From positions 1 to 64,000 of the forward strand of contig NZ_JBHLVH010000003.1 of NCBI RefSeq assembly GCF_042433515.1: DNA of 64,000 nt. The letters are read 5' to 3'. Shown here one piece after another: positions 35,473 to 44,081 of the stretch. The first letter of the stretch is position 1. The number at the start of each line of letters is the position of its first letter. The notes beneath the pieces were generated by a model, which saw only the letters and a list, made by a program, of their open reading frames with translations, was not told the origin of the DNA and did not search any database. A program made the translations under genes and the position numbers. This DNA comes from Kytococcus schroeteri (GTDB taxonomy: Bacteria > Actinomycetota > Actinomycetes > Actinomycetales > Dermatophilaceae).

Positions 35473-35566
35473 GGGAAACCGTGCGCTGCACGGGAAAGGT
35501 GGCCACCGCACGGGAAGTTCCACGTGCGCCCGTGAGGTTTCCCGTGCCCGGCGACGGTTCCCGTGC
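35473..35566. promoter_or_regulatory. array of CACGGGAA half-sites between the ABC exporter and its two-component system
   Basis: GCACGGGAAA (35488-35497) and GCACGGGAAG (35508-35517) as direct repeats 20 bp apart, then the inverted forms TTTCCCGTGC (35538-35547) and GTTCCCGTGC (35557-35566) 19 bp apart; a partial GGGAAACCGTGC starts at 35473. The symmetry and two-turn spacing suggest several response-regulator dimers. The 353-base gap 35285-35637 shows no gene. Confidence 0.6.
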
Positions 35567-35625
35567 GCCCACGCCACACGGCCCCGCACCACCCGCCACG
35601 GGCCGGCGTCGACCCGCCCACCACC

Positions 35626-35637
35626 TACGGTGACCCC
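35626..35637 (+). promoter_or_regulatory. leaderless -10 box of the histidine kinase gene
   Basis: TACGGT (35626-35631), six bases, then ATG 35638. It lies 60 bases after the last CACGGGAA site. Confidence 0.45.
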
Positions 35638-36804
35638 ATGGAACGCGTGACCCGGGTGATGGCGCAGGTGCTGATGCTGGCCCTCCTCGCCCTGGCCACG
35701 TGGCAGTCCGGGGCCAGCCCCCGCCCCACGCCCCCGGACACGGACCCCGCCCTGCCGTGGTGGACCTTTGGCCTGGCCGGTGCCGTCTGGTGGCTCACCC
35801 TCGGCGGAGCCTTCACCCGCCGCGTCGCCGGCTCCACCCCCCTCTCCCCCACCCGGGCCAACCTCGCCTGGCTGGTGGCGCTGAGCCTCGGGTGGGCCGT
35901 GCTCATGCACCTGCACCCGGCGTTCGCGTGGGTGGCCTTCCCGCTGTTCGTGCTCTGGCTCATGCACCAGCCGCTGCGCTGGGCCGTCCCCGCCGTCGCG
36001 GTGCTCACCGCCCTCGTCGCGAGCGCCGAACTCGCCTCCCCCGACGGGGGGCTCGGCGGCGTGGTGGGCCCCGCCATCGGTGGTGCCGCGTGCGTGCTCG
36101 GCGCCTGGACGATGACGCGCGTGCGCCAGGAGTCCGAGACCCGGGCGGCCCTCGTGGACGAGCTGCGCGACACCCGCGCCGCCCTGGCCGCCGCCCACGC
36201 CGAGGCCGGGGCACTGGCCGAGCGCCACCGCATCGCCCGCGACCTGCACGACACCGTGGTGCAGTCCTTCACGAGCGTGGTGCTGCTCACCGGCGCCGTG
36301 CCCGAGGGCCCCGACCGCGACCCACTGCTGGACCGCATCGAGGACGTGGCGCGCGACGGGCTCGCCGAGTCGCGCCGCGTGGTGGAGGCCCTGCGCCGCG
36401 AGGACGGCCGCAGCCTCACCGACGCGCTGCGCCAGGCCGCCGAGGCCGTGGTGGACCCGCCCACCGAGCTCGTCGTCACCGGCACCGAGCGCCAGCTGCC
36501 CACCGCCACCGAGGTGGGTCTGCTCCGCATCGCGCAGGGGGCGCTGGGCAACGTCACCGAGCACGCCGGCGCCACTCGGGCCACGGTCACGCTCACCTTC
36601 GGCGACGACCACGTGCGTCTGGTGGTGGCCGACGACGGCCGCGGCGGGGCCCGCCTGGACGCCCCGCCGCGCACCGACGGGGGCGCCACCCGCGGCACCG
36701 GGCTCACCGGGGCGCGAGACCGGGCCGCCGACCTGGGCGGCACGCTGGAGCTGCACTCTCCGCCGCGTGGCGGCACCCGACTCACCGTGGAGGTCCCCGC
36801 ATGA
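35638..36804 (+). CDS. sensor histidine kinase (NarL/DesK type)
   Basis: 388 residues. About five membrane segments in the first 160 residues with almost no extracellular sensor, then a coiled region and HisKA_3 domain with the phospho-His in ARDLHDTVVQSFTSVV. The HATPase_c domain has NVTEHAGATRATV and DDGRGG, TRGTGLTGARDRAADLGG. Intramembrane-sensing kinases of this build often detect envelope stress or are signalled through an adjacent ABC exporter, which fits the divergent neighbour. Its stop overlaps the regulator start (ATGA). Confidence 0.93.
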   Translation: MERVTRVMAQVLMLALLALATWQSGASPRPTPPDTDPALPWWTFGLAGAVWWLTLGGAFTRRVAGSTPLSPTRANLAWLVALSLGWAVLMHLHPAFAWVAFPLFVLWLMHQPLRWAVPAVAVLTALVASAELASPDGGLGGVVGPAIGGAACVLGAWTMTRVRQESETRAALVDELRDTRAALAAAHAEAGALAERHRIARDLHDTVVQSFTSVVLLTGAVPEGPDRDPLLDRIEDVARDGLAESRRVVEALRREDGRSLTDALRQAAEAVVDPPTELVVTGTERQLPTATEVGLLRIAQGALGNVTEHAGATRATVTLTFGDDHVRLVVADDGRGGARLDAPPRTDGGATRGTGLTGARDRAADLGGTLELHSPPRGGTRLTVEVPA

Positions 36805-37487
36805 GCGCCCAGGCCACACCGCGCCCCACCACCCGGGTGGTGCTCGTGGACGACCACCCCGTGGTGCGGGCCGGCATGTCGGCGGTGCTGGCGGCCGGCG
36901 GCGACATCGAGGTGGTGGCCGAGGCCGGTTCGCACGCCGAGGCGATGACGGTGCTCACCGGGTCGGGCGGGCCGCTGGCCGGGGCGGTGCCGGACCTGGT
37001 GGTGGTGGACCTGCACCTGGGGTCCGGGCCGGACGGGGCGGCGCTCATCCGCGACCTGCGCGCGGCCGGGGTGGCCACGCCGATGTTGGTGCTCACCGCC
37101 CACGACTCCGGCGACGACGTGCTGCGCGCCGTGGAGGCCGGGGCCGCCGGGTACCTGCTCAAGGACGCCCCGCCGGCCACCCTGCGCGATGGCGTGCACC
37201 GCGCCGCCGCGGGCGAGACGGTGCTGGCCCCGGCCGCTGCGGCGCACCTGGTGGCCGGGCGGCGCACGCCTGCCCCGGAGCCGGCGGCCGCGGCGACGCT
37301 CACCGCCCGCGAGCTGGAGGTGCTCCGAGGCGTGGCGCGCGGCCTGACCAACCGGCAGGTGGCGCGGGAGCTCGGCATCGGCGAGGCGACGGTGAAGACG
37401 CACCTGGTGCACGCGTTCACGGCGCTGGGGGCGGTCAACCGGACCGATGCGGTGCTGCGCGCGCAGGAGCTCGGCCTGCTCGACTGA
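36801..37487 (+). CDS. NarL/LuxR-type response regulator
   Basis: 228 residues. Receiver domain with VDDHPVVRAG, phospho-acceptor Asp in VVVDLHLGSGPDG, and KDAPP. The C-terminal LuxR HTH is LTARELEVLRGVARGLTNRQ followed by VARELGIGEATVKTHL. It is translationally coupled to the kinase and is the likely binder of the CACGGGAA array upstream of the operon. Confidence 0.94.
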   Translation: MSAQATPRPTTRVVLVDDHPVVRAGMSAVLAAGGDIEVVAEAGSHAEAMTVLTGSGGPLAGAVPDLVVVDLHLGSGPDGAALIRDLRAAGVATPMLVLTAHDSGDDVLRAVEAGAAGYLLKDAPPATLRDGVHRAAAGETVLAPAAAAHLVAGRRTPAPEPAAAATLTARELEVLRGVARGLTNRQVARELGIGEATVKTHLVHAFTALGAVNRTDAVLRAQELGLLD

Positions 37488-37552
37488 GCGGGGCGGGGTG
37501 GCCCGCGGGGCTCAGGATGGTCCCGTCCGGACCACCCGTCCCGGGACGTGAG

Positions 37553-37601
37553 GGGGCCATGAAGGGTCACCTCGACTGTCGAGGTGACCCTTCATGGCCC
37601 C
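37553..37601. repeat. 24-bp perfect inverted repeat downstream of the response regulator
   Basis: Arms 37553-37576 and 37578-37601 are perfect complements with a single T between them. The arm ends in GGTCACCTCGAC. As RNA it would fold into a very stable hairpin, without a U tract. It lies 65 bases past the regulator stop and could be a terminator or a cruciform-forming element. Confidence 0.75.
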
Positions 37602-37680
37602 TCGGCGCGTGGGCCGCCGGGGCGACACCTGTCTCGCCCGGCGGCGCCCGGGGAACCCATCACCGAGCGGCCGGGAGAGC

Positions 37681-37708
37681 TTGCCCTCGCGCGTCACGAC
37701 GTTATGGT
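37681..37708 (+). promoter_or_regulatory. promoter of the BCCT transporter gene
   Basis: TTGCCC (37681-37686), 16-bp spacer, TATGGT (37703-37708). It would give a leader of about 90 bases containing a GC-rich hairpin, and AGGAA precedes the ATG. Confidence 0.45.
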
Positions 37709-37806
37709 GGGTCCGATCGACCGGTCGCGGGCCCCCGGCCCGGGGCGCCCGGACGGGCGTCGGGAGGGAGTCCGCGAGCGCACACACCCCCGACCCAGGA
37801 ACCCCC

Positions 37807-39609
37807 ATGTTGCAGTCACTCCACGACAAGCTGGGCCTGCGGACGTCACCCGTCATCTTCTTCGGGTCGATCGCGCTCACCGCAGCCTTCATCATCCTGA
37901 CCCTCGCCTTCCCCACGACCATGGCGTCGACCTTTGCCACGGGCGCCGACTGGATCATCGAGAACCTGGGGTGGTTCTACATCCTGGGCGTGACGGTCTT
38001 CCTCATCTACCTCGTCGTGACGGCGCTCAGCCGCTTCGGCCGCATCCGCCTGAGCCCGCGGGACGAACCGCCCGAGCACAAGTTCCTCGTGTGGTTCAGC
38101 ATGCTCTTCGCCGCCGGCATCGGGTCGATCCTCATGTTCTGGGGCGTCGCCGAGCCGGTGAACCACTTCGCCAACCCCCCGATGGCCGACGTCAAGCCCC
38201 AGTCCGACGACGCCGCCCGGGAGGCCATCAGCTTCACCCTCTACCACTTCGGGCTGCACACGTGGACGATCTTCACGCTGCCCTCGCTGGCGTTCGCGTA
38301 CTTCATGTACCAGCGCAACCTGCCGCCGCGGGTCTCCTCGTTGTTCCACCCGCTGCTGGGTGACAAGGGCATCCACGGCCCGGTCGGCAAGGCCATCGAC
38401 ATCGTCTCGATCGTGGGCACCCTGTTCGGCGTCGCCCTGACGATTGCCCTGGGCACGCTGCAGATCAACGCGGGCCTGGCGCGGGTGTTCGGCATCGACC
38501 AGAGCGCCCTGAGCATCGCGCTCATCATCGGCGGAGTCACCCTGATGGCCCTGGCCTCCGTCATGGCGGGCCTCGACAAGGGCATCAAGATGCTCTCCAA
38601 CGCCAACATCCTCGCCGCCGTCCTGCTGATGGTCTTCATCGTGATCAGCGGACCCACCCTCTACCTGCTCAAGGGCGCCGTCGAGTCGGTGGGCCTGTAC
38701 GCGCAGCGCCTGCCCTACCTGGCCTTCTGGAACGACGCCTTCGGCGACAACCCGGGCTGGCAGCAGAGCTGGACGATCTTCTACTGGGCGTGGACCATCA
38801 CGTGGTCGCCCTTCGTGGGCATCTTCATCGCCCGCATCTCCCGCGGCCGCACCATCCGCGAGTTCGTCTTCGGCGTGCTGGCCGCCCCGGTGACCTTCTC
38901 GGTCGTCTGGTTCGGCATCTTCGGGTTCGCCAGCTTCGACATCATCGGCGGCAAGGACGGTGGCAAGCTGGTCACCTCGGTCCTGGAGCAGGGCCCCGAG
39001 GTGGCGCTGTTCGAGTTCCTCGACCACTTCCCCCTGGCCTCGGTGGTCTCGGTCCTCGCGGTCGTCATCGTGGTGCTGTTCTTCGTCACCTCGATGGACT
39101 CGGCCTCGCTGGTCATGGACTACATGGCCCGCGGCCACGACGAGGACGACCGCTCCCCGGTCCTCCAGCGCGCCCTGTGGGCCGTCGCCACCGGTGTGGT
39201 GGCCGTGGTGCTGCTGACCTACAACCCCGATCCCGACAGCGACGTCATCGCGGCCCTGCAGGACATCATCACCATCGTGGGCCTGCCCTTCTTCGTCATG
39301 GGCTACCTCATGATGTGGGCCCTGAACCGCGCCATGCGCGAGGACGCCGGCGAACTGCTGCCGCTGGCCACCAAGCGGTGGCGCAAGGTGCTCCCGCCCG
39401 AGGAGGCCGAGCGACGCCGCCAGGAGGGTGACGAGGAGGCGTGGGACACCACCGAGGTGGAGCACGACCCGCACTACACCACCGAGGACGGTTCCACCAT
39501 CGCCGCGCCGGAAACGGCGGCCTACGTGGCCACCGACCTGCGCGACGCCGACGGCAACGAGGCGTTCACCACCGAGGACCAGCAGGTGGAGGGCGCGCAC
39601 CGCATCTGA
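37807..39609 (+). CDS. BCCT-family betaine/choline/carnitine transporter
   Basis: 600 residues with about 12 membrane segments. BCCT signatures: FGVALTIALGTLQINAGLARV, and WTIFYWAWTITWSPFVGIFI then ARISRGRTIREF, where the Trp-rich box binds trimethylammonium groups. The segment that is GMGIG in sodium-coupled BetP reads AAGIGSILMFWGVAEP here. The 100-residue C-terminal tail is charged and acidic, as in osmosensing members. The ATG at 37807 has AGGAA. It probably imports glycine betaine or a related osmolyte; trehalose synthesis genes occur elsewhere in the window. Confidence 0.92.
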   Translation: MLQSLHDKLGLRTSPVIFFGSIALTAAFIILTLAFPTTMASTFATGADWIIENLGWFYILGVTVFLIYLVVTALSRFGRIRLSPRDEPPEHKFLVWFSMLFAAGIGSILMFWGVAEPVNHFANPPMADVKPQSDDAAREAISFTLYHFGLHTWTIFTLPSLAFAYFMYQRNLPPRVSSLFHPLLGDKGIHGPVGKAIDIVSIVGTLFGVALTIALGTLQINAGLARVFGIDQSALSIALIIGGVTLMALASVMAGLDKGIKMLSNANILAAVLLMVFIVISGPTLYLLKGAVESVGLYAQRLPYLAFWNDAFGDNPGWQQSWTIFYWAWTITWSPFVGIFIARISRGRTIREFVFGVLAAPVTFSVVWFGIFGFASFDIIGGKDGGKLVTSVLEQGPEVALFEFLDHFPLASVVSVLAVVIVVLFFVTSMDSASLVMDYMARGHDEDDRSPVLQRALWAVATGVVAVVLLTYNPDPDSDVIAALQDIITIVGLPFFVMGYLMMWALNRAMREDAGELLPLATKRWRKVLPPEEAERRRQEGDEEAWDTTEVEHDPHYTTEDGSTIAAPETAAYVATDLRDADGNEAFTTEDQQVEGAHRI

Positions 39610-39622
39610 TCGCCTGCTCAGA

Positions 39623-39634
39623 TATGGTGCGCGG
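39623..39634 (+). promoter_or_regulatory. leaderless -10 box of the importer operon
   Basis: TATGGT (39623-39628), six bases, then GTG 39635. It lies 14 bases after the BCCT stop. Confidence 0.45.
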
Positions 39635-41281
39635 GTGACTTCGCGCCCCGTCTCCCGCCGCTCCGTCCTGACCGCCTCCGCGGCAGCCGCCGCCACCGCC
39701 CTCGCCGGGTGTGGACTCTCCACCCCCGGCGGGGGCGGTGGCACGTCCGGCGCCCCGTCGGGCAGCGGCGGGGGCGAGGGCGACCACCCCGCCCTGGTGG
39801 TGGCCGGCACCGAGGAGCTGGGCGCCTTCAACCCCATCTCCGGCCACGGCGAGCAGGGCGGCACCGCGCTCTACGAGGGCCTGCTGCGCCTGCGCAGCGA
39901 CGACCCCGAGGCCCTGCCGACCATGGAGCCCGCGCTGGCCGCCGAGGAGCCCACCGTGAGCAAGGACCAGCGCACCTGGCGCGTGCCGGTGCGCCAGGGG
40001 GTGCGCTTCCACGACGGCAGCGAGCTCACCGCCGAGGACGTGGTGGCCACCTACCGGGCGCTCCTGGACCCCGAGTCCGGCAGCGAGGCCGCGTGGGCCT
40101 ACGACATGGTGAGGACGGTGGAGGCCGAGGGCGACGAGGTGGTCTTCCACCTGGAGTACCCCTACGTGGACTTCCCCAGCCGGATGCTGCTCGGCATCGC
40201 GCCGAAGGCCAAGTTCACCGGCGGGCCGGCCACCGAGTCCCCGCTCAACCGGGAACCCGTGGGCACCGGGCCGCTGCGCCTGGTCTCGCTCAAGCCCCAC
40301 GAGGCCACGCTCGAGCGCTTCGAGGACTACTGGGGCGAACCGTCGGCCGTGCCGCGCCTGACCATCACCACCGTGCTGGACGAGGGCACCCGCGCCCAGC
40401 AGGTGCGCGCCGGCGAGGTGGACGGCACCGTGCTGCCGCCCAAGCTGGCGCAGGCCACCGCCGACGCCGCCGACCACCTGCAGCTGGCCGTGGCCAAGAC
40501 GGCTGACTGGCGCGGCGTGAGCTTCCCCGAGAAGGCCGCCGTCGCCGCCACCCCGGAGCTGCGGGTGGCGTTGAACCTGGCCGTGGACCGGCAGGCCATG
40601 ATCGATGCCGTGCTCGGCGGCCGGGGCACGCCGGCCGCCACCCCCGTCTCGGCGGTGTACGGCGACGCCTACGAGGACCTCGCCTACGAGCACGACCCCG
40701 AGAAGGCCAAGCAGGTGCTGGAGGAGGCCGGGTGGGCCCCCGGCGAGGACGGCATCCGCACCAAGGACGGCGAGCGGGCCGGGTTCACCCTGGCCTACGA
40801 CCCCAAGGACTCCGTGCGCCGCGACCTGGCGGTGGCCTTCGCCGAGGACCTCAAGAAGGTGGGCGTCGAGGTGACGCCCAAGGGCATGACCTGGGACGAG
40901 ATCGAGCCGGTCTACCGCGAGATCGGCATCCTGCTGGGTGGCGGCGACAAGCCGTACAGCATCGACAGCCAGGTGTTCGGGCAGCTGCACACCCCCATGA
41001 AGGGCGCCGCGTTCTTCTACAACCCCGGTGGCCAGGGCAGCGACGAGCTGGACGCCCTGCTGGAGAAGGCCCGCCGCGCCACCGACGAGACCGAGCGCAA
41101 CCGCCTCTACCGGGACGTGCAGAAGAAGACCTTCGAGGACCCCAACGGCGTCTACTTCATGTTCCTCGAGCACACCTACGTGCACGACCCGCGCGGCTAC
41201 GACACCGGCAACCTCGTGGTGGAGCCGCACGCCCACGGCGTCTCGTGGGGCCCGTGGTGGAACGTCGGCCAGTGGACGTGA
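39635..41281 (+). CDS. ABC importer substrate-binding lipoprotein (peptide/nickel family)
   Basis: 548 residues. A Tat-like SRRSVLTASAAAAATALAGC signal ends in a lipobox, then a Gly/Ser linker. The SBP_bac_5 domain is seen in LVSLKPHEATLERFEDYWGE, RVALNLAVDRQAMIDAVLGG and QVFGQLHTPMKGAAFFYNPG. The family binds peptides, nickel chelates or opines; the substrate cannot be told from sequence. It heads a five-gene operon with two permeases and two ATPases. Confidence 0.92.
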   Translation: MTSRPVSRRSVLTASAAAAATALAGCGLSTPGGGGGTSGAPSGSGGGEGDHPALVVAGTEELGAFNPISGHGEQGGTALYEGLLRLRSDDPEALPTMEPALAAEEPTVSKDQRTWRVPVRQGVRFHDGSELTAEDVVATYRALLDPESGSEAAWAYDMVRTVEAEGDEVVFHLEYPYVDFPSRMLLGIAPKAKFTGGPATESPLNREPVGTGPLRLVSLKPHEATLERFEDYWGEPSAVPRLTITTVLDEGTRAQQVRAGEVDGTVLPPKLAQATADAADHLQLAVAKTADWRGVSFPEKAAVAATPELRVALNLAVDRQAMIDAVLGGRGTPAATPVSAVYGDAYEDLAYEHDPEKAKQVLEEAGWAPGEDGIRTKDGERAGFTLAYDPKDSVRRDLAVAFAEDLKKVGVEVTPKGMTWDEIEPVYREIGILLGGGDKPYSIDSQVFGQLHTPMKGAAFFYNPGGQGSDELDALLEKARRATDETERNRLYRDVQKKTFEDPNGVYFMFLEHTYVHDPRGYDTGNLVVEPHAHGVSWGPWWNVGQWT

Positions 41282-41285
41282 GGCG

Positions 41286-42263
41286 GTGACGCTCTCCCGC
41301 ATCGGCCGGATGACGGTGCGGCGCCTGGCGTGGTCGGTGCCCGTGGTGGTGCTGGTCTCGCTGGCCGTGTTCGCCCTCGCCGCGGCGAGCCCCCTGGACC
41401 CGCTGGAGGCGATGCTGGGCGACCGCTACCAGCGCCTCACCCCCGAGCAGCGCGCCCAGATCGGGCACGCCTCGGGCATGGACGCCCCGTGGTGGCAGGC
41501 CTGGTGGTGGTGGCTCGGCGACCTGCTGCAGGGCGACCTGGGGTTCTCGCACGTCTTCCGCCAGCCGGTGGCCGAGGTGCTCGCGCAGCGCGTGGGCTGG
41601 ACGGTGCTGCTCACCGTGCCCGCCCTGCTGCTGGCCCTGCTGCTGGGGCTGGTGGGCGGCGTGGCCGCCGGGCTGCGTCCGCGCTCCTGGTGGGCGCGCA
41701 CCGTGGCCGGGGTGGCGATGGTGCTGCAGGCCCTGCCGCCCTACGTGCTGGCCCTGGTGGGTGTGCTGCTGCTCTCGGTCACCTGGGGGCTGCTGCCCAC
41801 CGGTGGCATGGGGCGCCCCGGCGAGGCCGTCACCGCATCGGGCCTGGTGCGCCACGCGGTGCTGCCGGTGACGGTGCTGGCGCTCAGCCAGGTGCCGTGG
41901 CTGCTGCTGGCCGCCCGGGAGTCGGTGGTCGAGACCGCCGCCTCCGATGCGGTGCGCGGCGCCCGGGCGCGCGGCCTCTCGCCGCGCACGGTGCGCCGCG
42001 GGCACGTGGTGCCCGCCGCCCTGGTGCCGGTGGCCACCCTCGTGGGGCTGCGGCTGCCGGAGCTGGTGGTGGGCGCCGTCATCGTGGAGGAGGTGTTCGC
42101 GTGGCCGGGCGTGGCCAACGCGCTGGTGCAGGCCGCCCTGCAGCTGGACTTCCCGCTCCTGGCCGCCCTGACCACCCTCACCACGGTGCTGGTGCTGGTG
42201 GGCTCGTGGGCCGCCGACGCGCTGCACCTGGCGCTGGACCCGAGGGCGGAGATCGATGCGTGA
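41286..42263 (+). CDS. ABC importer permease 1 (DppB/NikB type)
   Basis: 325 residues, about six membrane segments. The DppB-type loop GARARGLSPRTVRRGHVVPA (EAA loop that docks the ATPase) and VVGAVIVEEVFAWPGVANAL are diagnostic. The GTG at 41286 follows the binding-protein stop by four bases; its stop overlaps the next permease. Confidence 0.93.
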   Translation: MTLSRIGRMTVRRLAWSVPVVVLVSLAVFALAAASPLDPLEAMLGDRYQRLTPEQRAQIGHASGMDAPWWQAWWWWLGDLLQGDLGFSHVFRQPVAEVLAQRVGWTVLLTVPALLLALLLGLVGGVAAGLRPRSWWARTVAGVAMVLQALPPYVLALVGVLLLSVTWGLLPTGGMGRPGEAVTASGLVRHAVLPVTVLALSQVPWLLLAARESVVETAASDAVRGARARGLSPRTVRRGHVVPAALVPVATLVGLRLPELVVGAVIVEEVFAWPGVANALVQAALQLDFPLLAALTTLTTVLVLVGSWAADALHLALDPRAEIDA

Positions 42264-43089
42264 GCTGACCCGCACCGCCGGCGGCCGCGTGGCGCTGGGC
42301 ACCCTGGCGGTGCTCGTGCTGCTCGCCGTGGTGCTGCCGCTGGTGGTGGACGACTCCACCCACCTCGTGGACGCCCTGCAGCCCCCCTCGGCCGAGCACT
42401 GGGCCGGCACCGACCACGCCGGGCGCGACCTGCTGGTGCGGGTGGCCCAGGGGCTGCGCGTGAGCCTGCTCATCGCGGCCCTCTCGGCGCTGGTGTCGGT
42501 GGTGCTCGGGGTGCTCGTGGGCGCCGCCGCGGCGAGCCTGGGCCGCTGGGCGGACGCCCTGCTCATGCGCACCGGCGATGCCGTCTCGGCCCTGCCGCAC
42601 CTCGTGCTGGGCCTGGTGGTGGTGGCCCTCTACCCCGGCTCGGTGGTGGCCATCGTGGCCTCCATCGCGCTGACCCACTGGCCCACCGTGGCCCGCCTGG
42701 TGCGCGCCGAGGCGCTGGCCGTGCGGAGCTCGCAGTACGTGGACGCCGCCCGGCTGGCGGGCGCCTCGCGCTGGCAGCTGCTGCGGCGCCACCTGGTGCC
42801 GGCGGCGCTGCCCCAGGCGCTCGTGGCCGTGGTGCTGCTGCTGCCGCACGCGGTGTTCCACGAGTCCACGCTGAGCTTCTTCGGTCTGGGGCTTCAGCCC
42901 ACGCAGGCATCGCTGGGCACGCTGCTGGCCCAGGCACGTTCCGACGTGCAGCTGGGCGCCTGGTGGTCGCTGGTGGTGCCCGCCCTGGCTCTGGGGGCCA
43001 CCACCGTGGCGGTCGGCGGCCTGGGGCGGGGCCTCACCGACGCCCTGCGCTCCGGCGACGCCATGAGCGAGGCGGAGGTGCACGCATGA
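42256..43089 (+). CDS. ABC importer permease 2 (DppC/NikC type)
   Basis: 277 residues. N-terminal anchor segment, then HWAGTDHAGRDLLVRVAQGL, the DppC hallmark, the EAA loop DAARLAGASRWQLLRRHLVP and FHESTLSFFGLGLQPTQASL. Overlaps permease 1 by eight bases and the next ATPase by four. Confidence 0.94.
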   Translation: MRELTRTAGGRVALGTLAVLVLLAVVLPLVVDDSTHLVDALQPPSAEHWAGTDHAGRDLLVRVAQGLRVSLLIAALSALVSVVLGVLVGAAAASLGRWADALLMRTGDAVSALPHLVLGLVVVALYPGSVVAIVASIALTHWPTVARLVRAEALAVRSSQYVDAARLAGASRWQLLRRHLVPAALPQALVAVVLLLPHAVFHESTLSFFGLGLQPTQASLGTLLAQARSDVQLGAWWSLVVPALALGATTVAVGGLGRGLTDALRSGDAMSEAEVHA

Positions 43090-44081
43090 GCCCGATGACG
43101 GGGGCCACCCCCCTGGACGACACCGCCGCCCCCGCCGCCCGGGTGCACGGGCTCTCGGTGCGCCTGCCCGTGGCCGGGGGCCGCCACCGGGTGCACGCCG
43201 CCCACGCGGTGGACCTCGAGCTGCACGCCGGCCGGGTGCATGCCCTGGTGGGCGAGTCCGGGTGCGGCAAGTCCGTGCTGGCCAGCGCCCTCATCGGGCT
43301 GCTGCCGCCGGGCGCCGAGGTGGACGGGCGCCTGGAGGTGGCCGGCCACGCCCTGGGCCCGCGCGACGAGGCCGAGTGGCGCCACCTGCGCGGCCACCAC
43401 GTGGGACTCGTACCGCAGTCGGCGGCCACGCTGCTCACGCCCACCCGCCGCGTGGGGCCGCAGGTGGCCGAGACCCTGCGGGCGCTGTCCCCCGAGGCCC
43501 ACGGCCGTCGTGGCCGGGAGCTCGACGCCCTCGTGGCCCGGGCCCTGGAGCGGGTCGGCCTCGGGGCGGGAGTGGTGCGGCTGTACCCGCACGAGCTCTC
43601 CGGGGGCATGGCCGCCCGCGTGGCCTACGCGCTGGCCACGGCCGGACGCCCCGCGGTGCTGCTGGCCGACGAGCCCACCGCCAGCCTCGACGAGGCCAGC
43701 CGCGAGGCCGTGCTGGACCTGCTGCGCGAGGCCGCCGACGACGGCGCCGCGGTGCTGCTCATCACCCACGACCTCACCTCGCTCGGTGCCCACGCCGGAC
43801 GGGTGGACGAGGTGTCGGTGATGTACGGCGGGCAGGTGGTGGACCACGGGCCGGCCGAGGTGCTGCTCGCCGCCCCCGGCCCCCTCGACGCCCCCGACCC
43901 GGTGGGCACCGGCGGCCCCGGGGAGCCCGGCCGCCACGCCTACACGCGCGCCCTGGTGGCGGCCCTGCCGCGGCACGGGCTGCACCCCATCGGTGGGGCG
44001 CCGCCCTCCCTGCTCGATGCCGTGACGCCACCCTCGGTGGAGGAGCGGCTGGCCCAGCCCGTCCCCGGAGGTGCCCCGTGA
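43086..44081 (+). CDS. ABC importer ATPase 1 (DppD/NikD type)
   Basis: 331 residues. Walker A GESGCGKS, Q-loop VPQSAATLLTPTRRVG, signature ELSGGMAARVAYALA, Walker B VLLADEPTASLD, switch LITHDLTS. The C-terminal peptide-transporter extension (HAYTRALVAALPRHG) is present. ATGA overlap with permease 2 and GTGA overlap with ATPase 2. Confidence 0.94.
   Translation: MSPMTGATPLDDTAAPAARVHGLSVRLPVAGGRHRVHAAHAVDLELHAGRVHALVGESGCGKSVLASALIGLLPPGAEVDGRLEVAGHALGPRDEAEWRHLRGHHVGLVPQSAATLLTPTRRVGPQVAETLRALSPEAHGRRGRELDALVARALERVGLGAGVVRLYPHELSGGMAARVAYALATAGRPAVLLADEPTASLDEASREAVLDLLREAADDGAAVLLITHDLTSLGAHAGRVDEVSVMYGGQVVDHGPAEVLLAAPGPLDAPDPVGTGGPGEPGRHAYTRALVAALPRHGLHPIGGAPPSLLDAVTPPSVEERLAQPVPGGAP

Noticed and set aside
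37561..37640. Short frames starting MKGHLD on both strands
   Set aside because: They arise from the perfect inverted repeat, which contains CAT/ATG in both arms; no coding support.
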